64,000 nucleotides of DNA from Cyathus striatus. Lineage: Eukaryota; Basidiomycota; Agaricomycetes; Agaricales; Nidulariaceae. The notes beneath the pieces were generated by a model, which was not told the DNA's origin, made no database searches, and saw nothing but the letters and a program-made list of their open reading frames with translations. Both the position numbers and the translations under genes were made by a program. The stretch's first letter is position 1; every line of letters begins with the position of its first letter. The DNA is taken from the NCBI GenBank assembly GCA_025738555.1, contig JAOVFP010000012.1, forward strand, positions 744,001 to 808,000, read 5' to 3'. Below are positions 56,840-64,000 of this stretch, piece after piece.

Positions 56840-59099
56840 TTAATGAGATGTTCCCACCTTAATCTCAGATCCATACTGAGCACTGAGTGGCGTCCGAGGA
56901 TAAAGCAATCCATTCTCAGATGGGCCCATCGCATGTGGCCTGTAAGAAATGAGAGTTTGGCCCGCAGTTTCCGCCCAGTCTTTCTCGTTGGCAATAAGAG
57001 TTGCGGTGGATGCTTTAATATTTAGTAAATAACATAACCACGGGTTCCCGCATAGTAAACATACCTGAATTAGGATCCAAAGGAATAGGGAAGGTAGGCC
57101 CACTACCGTTAAAACTCTCGACAGCTAAAGCCGAGTGTCCTGTAACAATTCTGCCCACAGAGGTATGGTTAAGTAGATTTTTGAAATGGGAGATCTTGAG
57201 CATCCCGAAAATTAAGGCGACCAATGCGGTCGTGAAGGAAGGAAGCCAGATTAATACGAGCAAAGCAAGAGGAATGCCATACTTAATGTCGTAAGAAATG
57301 GAGGGATGGTACTCCGCGACGGTCAACACGGTGCTAGTATCGCTACTGAGCAAGTTGTTGGCTACAGAGTCTGTCCATATTAGATTATTGATACGAGCTA
57401 TGCCTTGCGCTGGGTCTGCGGAGATGATAGTCTGGTATTTGTTCAGAAGTGCCGCGTTCGTAGAGCCAGAGTAGTCAAGTAGAGAGTCAGTCCCCATTAG
57501 TTCTCCATACACATGACTCCAAGCCATTGCGGGTACCGTTTCTGCCTGACCATCTGTCAGAATATTGGCGATATCGGAGACAGAAGCTGGGACGTAAAGT
57601 TCTGTGGCGCGAACAGTGGTCAGCGTCGGATCAGACTCATAGGAGTCTGCCACTCGTCCCCAATAGATAGCAATGTCGGTTATATTCATGTCTGTCTTTT
57701 CTACTGCCCATAGAACTGGTTGATCTAACGGCGAACGAGTAATATGAAGATTACTCAATTCTGTGGTACCGTTGAGAGAGTAATCAACTCGTTGGATACT
57801 TGCTTTCGTAACGCTTGCGCAAACGTGCAGATTTTGCCTCCATTTCGAACCTATATCCTGTATTCTATCGTCCCCGCCATCAGAGCGATAGGGGGGACCA
57901 AGGAACGCGCCACAGTGCACACCAACATTGGTAATATTCGCGGTATCCAGAGATCCGTATCCTCTGCAAACTGTGCTCTGAGAACCAGATTCCATTGATA
58001 CATTAGATAGATATCCCAGATCAAGCGTCTTCATTACGCCAGGAATGAAACTAGCATCGCGCATAGTGTCGAGAGGGAACGCCTGTCCTACGCTGGATTG
58101 ACTACGAGTGAGGTTGTTCAGAGCAATCATACTGTATGCATTGCTGATGACCGCTCCCTTATATGCATGTTGATAAAGATTGATGTTCTGGCCATCACGG
58201 TCGAGAGTTGGGTATTGCGTGGTCAAGCTAACGAAGCCCCCGCGGTCAGTAAGATTGAAAGTGTCAATAGATGCATTCGGCCCGTCCTCTAGAACGTAGT
58301 CAATGGTAAGATTGGTATCGACACATGTCGTGACGGGCTCGAGCCAAAGCATCTCCTGAGACCAGGTCGCGCCATCTTTCAACGAGGGAGGCGCTGTATG
58401 ATTCGATAGTCCGATTCCTGGAGTCTCTGTCAAATCAACGATAGCACCATCTACCGCGAATATGCCATCCCGAAGAATAAAACTCTCAAGGGTAGAGTAT
58501 TGACCACCAAGTATGCTGAGATTATTATGTCCGATGCTGCTCTTGAAATATCGTCGAAACTGCATATTAAATGGTCCGTAGGGGGTGCTGTTGAACCGTT
58601 CTATAATCGAAGGATTGATTTCGGTGGTTTCTGCTTCCGTATTTCCAGGACAAGGGATAAGATTGAAATACCCACACGTTCGGGCGTAGGTATAGTTGCT
58701 GCGAGGAGATGTGGCAGACGCTAATGGAGACGTGTCTTTGATGTAAACCGCATCCATAGGCTGGTAATGTGACGCAATTGGAGAACCTTGCTTGAGTCCA
58801 AGAGGGGTAACAATTCCTGCCACCGTTACTAGCAGACTCGAAAGCATCCCCAGCTTCGAGAAGAATGTTACGCGGGGTGCAGCCCCATGAGAGGTATCGG
58901 TACGAAGGATCGTTGGCCATAGGGATGTGTGTAGTTCGCGGGTGATAACACTCCAAGTAACGGCAGAGTTGACGTCCGAGATGAACTTTGCCAGGAGAGC
59001 TACAAGAGCAAGACCAAGGGTGTATTGGATGAATGAAATGATGGCATTGAGAATTGTTGCAGCCTGAGCTACAGTGAGACGAGCAATGGTGATTGCCAT
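56840..59099 (-). CDS. Large membrane protein of unknown function with glycosylated exterior loop
   Basis: Two exons, 57065-59099 and 56840-57012, joined by a 52-nt intron (GTATGTTT to ATTAAAG), give 735 aa. Hydrophobic segments are visible near residues 20-40 (IISFIQYTLGLALVALLAKF), 83-103 (FFSKLGMLSSLLVTVAGIVT) and 620-645 (IPLALLVLIWLPSFTTALVA). Between the second and third lies a ~500-residue region with many N-x-S/T sites (NYTYA, NLSIL, NLTIDYV, NASIDTF, NVSMES, NITNVG) and cysteines, so it probably faces outward and is glycosylated. I do not recognise a named domain; similar proteins of unknown function occur widely in fungi. A role as a cell-surface or vacuolar-membrane protein is inference only. 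Confidence 0.75.
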
Positions 59100-60224
59100 C
59101 TCCCTGAGGTATAAGGGTTTTTAAACGAATGTGAGTTTTCTATGTGACAGAGGTAAGTAAATTCAAGGGAAAAGAGTAAATAAAACATACGTGAAAAGAG
59201 CGAGTTGTAAATCGATGGACAGAAAAAGGAGGCACTGAACGACAGGGAGACACCAAGTTATCAATTTTATTGGGTCTTAATACCTAAAGACGTGCATGCC
59301 AAGACCAACCGCCACCAGGAGATGGCTACCGCAAAATCTGTCAAAGATAAACGCGTACTTGCATGAATATGAAGGGATGAACTTCTCGTGTGAGCCGAGG
59401 AACTCATGCCATTATCACATACCGAATCACGTCTCTAGGAAATAGTTTTATAGAATACAATGCTGTTAGTAGCAGCATGGAAACACCGACGAATAGCTAT
59501 CGCAAAACAAGAGTCAAATATCAGAAAGTATGCAGGTTTCCTCATATGTTTATGTTGTATACCTATTTTTATCTGGTTCCGAGTATCGCGCTACATTTGT
59601 GATTAGCATCGATTGATGTGTCCTGATTTCCTTGCACATATATAGGCTAGCATTGTGGAGTGATGGAGATAGGTACACAGGAAGAGACATTTGGAGTAGA
59701 TGCAATAGATGTTGAATGTGTTTCCAAGTTTCAAAGTCCAGTACAGTTTACTTGTGCACTCGATCGTCATAAGAGAGGATGGCGCAGGCTTTGCTAAAAC
59801 ACGAGCCCATACCAGAAGAAGAGCCCTTAAGCTGAACGTAAGAAATGTGGAGCAAGACGAAAATCGGATCCGAGCTTGAAGATAGAAGACTTCTGAATAT
59901 TCAGTAGCGAGACTTAGCAAGATTGCCAATAAGGATCAGGAGAAAGACACAAGAATCTTGTGGCTCTGAGAGAAAAAGTGGACGTTGATAAGAATGTCGA
60001 GAGACTCTTGATTTCGAAGACAAAATGGAGGTCGAAGGCAAACTCTGGCAAACTTCCGCGCCAACACCGAAGACAGGCCGTCGGCACAGGTTTGTGATCC
60101 GTTAGCACATGGCAAGATCTAAATGAATCTGCGGCCACGTTTCCTAAAATGTAGACCATATGGAGGGGCTATAATGTCCTGTTGACTCGGAAGCCTCCCA
60201 TAGCCTTTCCATCATACCACCACC
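59100..60224. other. Divergent intergenic region, no gene seen
   Basis: 1.1 kb between the outward-facing starts of the membrane-protein gene and the AMP deaminase gene. Short frames on both strands show no family features. GGTCTTAATACC-like AT-rich DNA lies near 59270. Confidence 0.5.
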
Positions 60225-63200
60225 ATGGCTTCCACAGAATCTCAAAAGGAGGCTCTTCCAAGCCCAAAGGGTGGTATCCACATCCCAGAGGCAAAGGATG
60301 GGTTCTTTGGCTATCCAGAAGAGAAGACATTCCAACATGTATGTTCTGAGTAATGTCGTACTACCTCGTAGCTGATCGAGTCCAATCGTCGTCATGTATA
60401 TTCTTTGCGCGTCAATGAAAACAGATTGAAGAGAAATACTGGGCTCACAGACGCGGGTCTGACGCGCTCTCAGATGTCGGCAGCCTAAGGCATCCACTAC
60501 AAGGGTCTGTCCAAGGAGACATTGTTGAAGAAGAGTCTGAACTCGGCGATCCACATGAAAGTGGTATGTTATCGTTTTTTATTTGAAGTCCTAACAGTTT
60601 ACACCTATGAATAAGAGACAGATACTGCCATGTCTTTCGAATATGCCCAGCTATTCAAGTCTTTTCAACGATGTCTGGAGTTGCGCGATAAGTACATGTT
60701 CAAGTCGCGCCAACGTCTTGGTGATGATCCAAGAGACTACGATGGGTACTTCCAAGGGGTTGATGATAAGCATGCCGATGTTTCCGGTGCTCGATCAGAT
60801 GTGAACCCTAGTACGAATCACCCACCTGAAAACCATCCCGAACCATGGAACATATACCCCAAGCCCCCGCCACCTCACTGGCACTGGAAGGACCAAGAAC
60901 AAGTTGTTAGCTCAAACGGCCACAAGGATACACACGAATTTAACTTCGAAGAATGCCATATCCCTGAGAAACATCCATGGACGTTTGCACTTGACGAAAA
61001 AGGCGTTTATCAGGTCTATTCTGACCAACGTGTGTATTCTATCAGTCACCGGTACCTTATCATCAACGAGCTAATGTATTACGGTAGAGGGAGGAACTAA
61101 GAATCCAGAGTTCGAAATCCCTGATATCCGGGAGTACTTCGTTGACTTGGACTACGTTTTGAGTGTAATTGCAGATGGCCCAACCAAAAGCTTTGCCTAC
61201 CGTAGGTTGAAGTACCTAGCAAGCAAGTTCGAAATGTACCAGCTTCTGAACGAGTTCCAGGAGCTGGCTGATATGAAGGTGAGCCGCATGCTTCGCCTTT
61301 TTTTGAACACGACTAACATTTCGTAGAGGGTTCCCCATCGGTATGTTTGGTCCTTCATGACCCAGTAACAGGTAATCTTAGCGATCCTTAAGCGATTTCT
61401 ACAACGTTCGTAAAGTCGATACCCACGTACACCACTCTAGTAGCATGAACCAGAAACATCTCCTCCGATTCATCAAATCTAAAATGAAGCGAAGCCCTAA
61501 CGTCCATTCTCTCCCTCTTCTCTCCATTTTATTTGCACTCATATCCATTTACAGGATGTCGTGATATTCCGAGATGGCGCTGAGCTCACTCTCGAGCAGG
61601 TGTTCCAATCTCTCAAGCTCACAGCATACGATTTATCCATCGACACGTTGGATATGCATGCTCACCAGGATTCGTTCCATCGCTTCGATAAGTTTAATCT
61701 GAAGTATAACCCAATTGGCGAGTCGCGTCTTAGGGAGATATTCTTGAAAACCGATAATTACATCAAGGGCAGGTACTTGGCTGAGCTGACTAAGGGTACG
61801 GGGTTCGCTACTTCTGATGACCTGCGAAGAAGCTGATGCGATACATCTAGAGTTGATGACGGATTTGGAACAGAGCAAATACCAGGTGTGATTGACTCTC
61901 GTCCGACGTCATGACATTTCTAAACCGGAATGCTTTAGAATGTCGAGTGGCGGATCAGCATATACGGGCGGTCTGCTGATGAGTGGGACAAGCTTGCAAA
62001 ATGGATCGTAAACAACAAGCTCTATTCACACAACGTTCGGTGGCTCATTCAAGTACCGCGCTTGTACGAAGTGTACAAAGCCAATGGATCTGTACAAACG
62101 TTCGAAGATATCGTTGTTAGTAAGTGGTATTAGTGCCTCTTACCGTGGCAAACTCTGAACGTTACGGGTTAATTTCAGACGTATTCCGCCCCTTGTTTGA
62201 GGTTACCAAAGATCCTTCAAGCCATCCCGAACTTCACGTCTTCTTGCAGCGTGTAGTTGGCTTTGACACCGTCGACGATGAGTCTAAGGTTGAGAGAAGG
62301 ATTCACAAGAAGTTCCCATACCCCAAGTTGTGGGACTTCCCCCAGTCACCACCATATTCATACTGGTAGGCGAGGGTTTACAATTGTAACTTCAAAGCAA
62401 TGAACTGATGTACTATAGGCTCTACTATATGTTCGCGAATACTGCAAGTCTGAACAACTGGCGGCGCATTCGTGGATTCAGTACGAACACAACCCATGTC
62501 ATTTCCATTCGTTGGTACTAATGATACTATTTAGATACACTTGTGTTCCGACCTCACGCTGGGGAAGCTGGCGACACCGACCATCTTGCATCTGCATTCC
62601 TCACCTCACATTCGATCTCTCACGGTATTCTCCTTCGTAAGTTCCTGCGTTGCAGTACCTGTTCTACCTTAAGCAAATTGGAATTGCTATGAGCCCGCTG
62701 AGTAACAATGCACTGTTCTTGACATACGAAAGGAACCCACTTCCTGACTTTTTCAAGACTGGGTTGAATGTCAGCTTGAGCACTGATGATCCACTGCAGT
62801 TCCATTTCACTAAGGTATGTAAGACTGATGATCATTCTATGTGTTTAGAGTTAAATTGAGCTATTTAGGAACCTTTGTTGGAAGAGTACAGTGTCGCAGC
62901 TCATATATATAAGATGCCGCAGAGCTCACTGGCTGAGCTGGCACGAAACTCGGTGAGGCAGAGTGGGTTCGAGATGGAGATTAAGCGTCACTGGCTAGGA
63001 CATGAGTGGTATCTCCCTGGGGCGGCTGGCAACGATATCAACAAGGTATATTTCTAACCTACGAACTTGATTGCTTATTCTGACTTTATCTCCCTTAGAC
63101 CAATGTACCAGATATTCGCCTTGCATTCCGTCACCAAACATTGTTGGGCGAACTCGACATGATCCGAGGGAAGGTTACTGGCCCAGTTCCTGGGCTGACG

Positions 63201-63284
63201 TCTGGTCACACCACCCATGCAATGGGTGGTGTCCTGGTTACGGCCGACAATATAGCAGCTAAAGCAATGTCGAGGCATGTGTAA
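60225..63284 (+). CDS. AMD1: AMP deaminase, with an apparent -1 frameshift
   Basis: AMP deaminase converts AMP to IMP and controls adenylate pools. I read 14 exons: 60225-60338, 60425-60563, 60622-61029, 61088-61278, 61327-61340, 61393-61501, 61555-61795, 61851-61885, 61939-62119, 62179-62365, 62419-62480, 62535-62814, 62869-63045 and 63099-63284. Motifs: [40 protein letters not shown] (zinc His pair), [51 protein letters not shown] and [13 protein letters not shown]. In exon 12 the frame reads HGILLRK to base 62640, but the conserved continuation [10 protein letters not shown] starts at 62641 in another frame, as if one base were missing (AAGTT for expected AAGGTT). All other exons are in phase; with one base restored the product would be about 774 aa. 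Confidence 0.9.
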
Positions 63285-63575
63285 AGATCTATTTACATCT
63301 AAGGATTATTTAAAAAGTGGATTGATTGTTTTTCGTTGCGAGATCATTGTACATACCAGATATAACAATATATATACAAGCAACTAAAGCTATGTCAGTT
63401 GATTTAATCATTGTTTAAGCTTTAAGGATTTGCTATTTGAAGGTGTAAGTCTCAACAATGAAATGAATGGAGAGTATCGATCAATAATCGAAGTTCATGC
63501 ATTCAGCGTCTCAGATATGCCTTGACATTGCTTTACTGAATAGGTAAGTATAAATACACTCGAATAATGACTTGC

Positions 63576-64000
63576 TTAATCCTTCTTGGGGGGTGTCCAG
63601 TCTTTCAGCCACTCCAAAACGAACGTGATCATCTCCCTATGAATCTTCCTAATCTCAGGAGGCTCGTCCAGTAGATTTCTCAGCCCATACTCATCATAAT
63701 GATGAACCGCATCTGCGTGTTTGAGGTTAGCACATGCACAGCGAAAAGAATAGTGGGAAGCAAGGTGGCTTACCGGGAATAAGCTTGAACGGCCTCAATA
63801 TGGTATCTTCTCTGTCCTTTGCCTGGGAGCCGTGTGGGGTATCGGGTCTCCAAGGATCGACTAGTCGCAAGTCTCTATTAACAACAGTTGAAGGCAGCAA
63901 AAGATGAAATCACACCTTCGCCATCAATAATAGCCAGCCTGTCAGCCGCAATGTCAAAGTCTCCCAGTGCATTCACTGCAGTTACGTTAGGGAATGTTGG
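63576..64000 (-). CDS. Probable S28 serine peptidase (Pro-Xaa carboxypeptidase type), C-terminal part
   Basis: The 3' part of a minus-strand gene that begins beyond the window; exons 63576-63712, 63774-63860 and 63916-64000 (continuing). The frame gives DFDIAADRLAIIDGEVDPWR, PDTPHG, then PDAVHHYDEYGLRNLLDEPP, EMITFVLEWLKDW and the stop TAA at 63576-63578. The layout, with a D-P-W block followed by an A-x-H-H block ~40 residues later and a C-terminal E-x-x-F-V-x-x-W-L helix, fits peptidase family S28, whose catalytic Asp and His lie there. The nucleophile Ser is outside the window. Another alpha/beta hydrolase family is possible. It would be a secreted enzyme. Confidence 0.6.

Noticed and set aside
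60144..60554. Minus-strand frame of 136 codons opposite AMP deaminase exons 1-2
   Set aside because: Antisense shadow of a well-supported gene with conserved coding frame on the plus strand.
62636..62655. A 19-nt mini-intron (GTAAGT to TTGCAG) as explanation for the AMP deaminase frame change
   Set aside because: Far shorter than any other intron here, and splicing it leads to a third frame with an early stop and loss of the conserved VPALQ.

Overview
The window is nuclear DNA of a filamentous basidiomycete fungus, most likely an Agaricomycete. Nearly every gene is cut by many short GT-AG introns (mostly 45-65 nt, about 140 of them reconstructed by hand here). Exons are often tiny and intergenic spaces are short. 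Several families are typical of this group: polyporopepsin-like aspartic protease, DUF6699-like proteins, Con-6, CYSTM and an F-box protein. I see no bacterial, plasmid or viral gene, no CRISPR array, no rRNA or tRNA, and no intact transposon.

Layout. 1-0.5 kb: 3' end of a secreted aspartic protease. 0.5-2.8 kb: no confident gene. 2.8-8.4 kb: a tandem array of ~1.7-kb units, each with a minus-strand DUF6699-like gene. Three copies are intact and one is decayed, and each intact copy has an intron-like segment ~70-80 nt past the stop. 9.1-12.4 kb: AVL9 (minus), divergent from a small secreted protein (12.6-13.6 kb). 14.4-14.8 kb: Con-6 gene. 16.0-17.5 kb: secreted beta-propeller BNR_4 protein. 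17.7-18.1 kb: RidA-like protein. 18.4-20.9 kb: SV2/SVOP-like MFS transporter (minus), divergent from NOP12 (21.2-23.2 kb). 23.7-24.1 kb: CYSTM small protein. 24.9-26.7 kb: CaiB/BaiF CoA-transferase. 26.9-28.2 kb: F-box protein. 31.4-33.5 kb: AMPK/SNF1 beta subunit. 36.8-38.1 kb: NTA1 amidase. 38.2-42.1 kb: RecQ helicase (28 exons). 42.3-43.4 kb: MDE1, divergent from a GH27 alpha-galactosidase (44.0-46.5 kb). 47.1-48.9 kb: two-PAS protein, divergent from TRM61 (49.2-50.8 kb), which converges on RAD4 (51.0-54.6 kb). 55.5-56.6 kb: SDR oxidoreductase. 56.8-59.1 kb: large glycosylated membrane protein. 60.2-63.3 kb: AMP deaminase with an apparent one-base frameshift. 63.6 kb to the end: 3' part of a probable S28 peptidase.

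The genes do not form a single pathway cluster. Most are housekeeping (DNA repair, ribosome biogenesis, tRNA modification, methionine salvage, purine turnover, SNF1 signalling, secretion) mixed with secreted carbohydrate- and protein-degrading enzymes of a saprotroph. The most notable observations are gene-structure features: a 3-nt exon in MDE1 that supplies the catalytic glutamate, two GC-AG introns in one GH27 gene, 6- to 17-nt exons in four other genes, the shared post-stop intron of the DUF6699 array, and the AMP deaminase frameshift. All gene models were checked only by reading frame, splice signals and remembered family motifs; no database search was possible.
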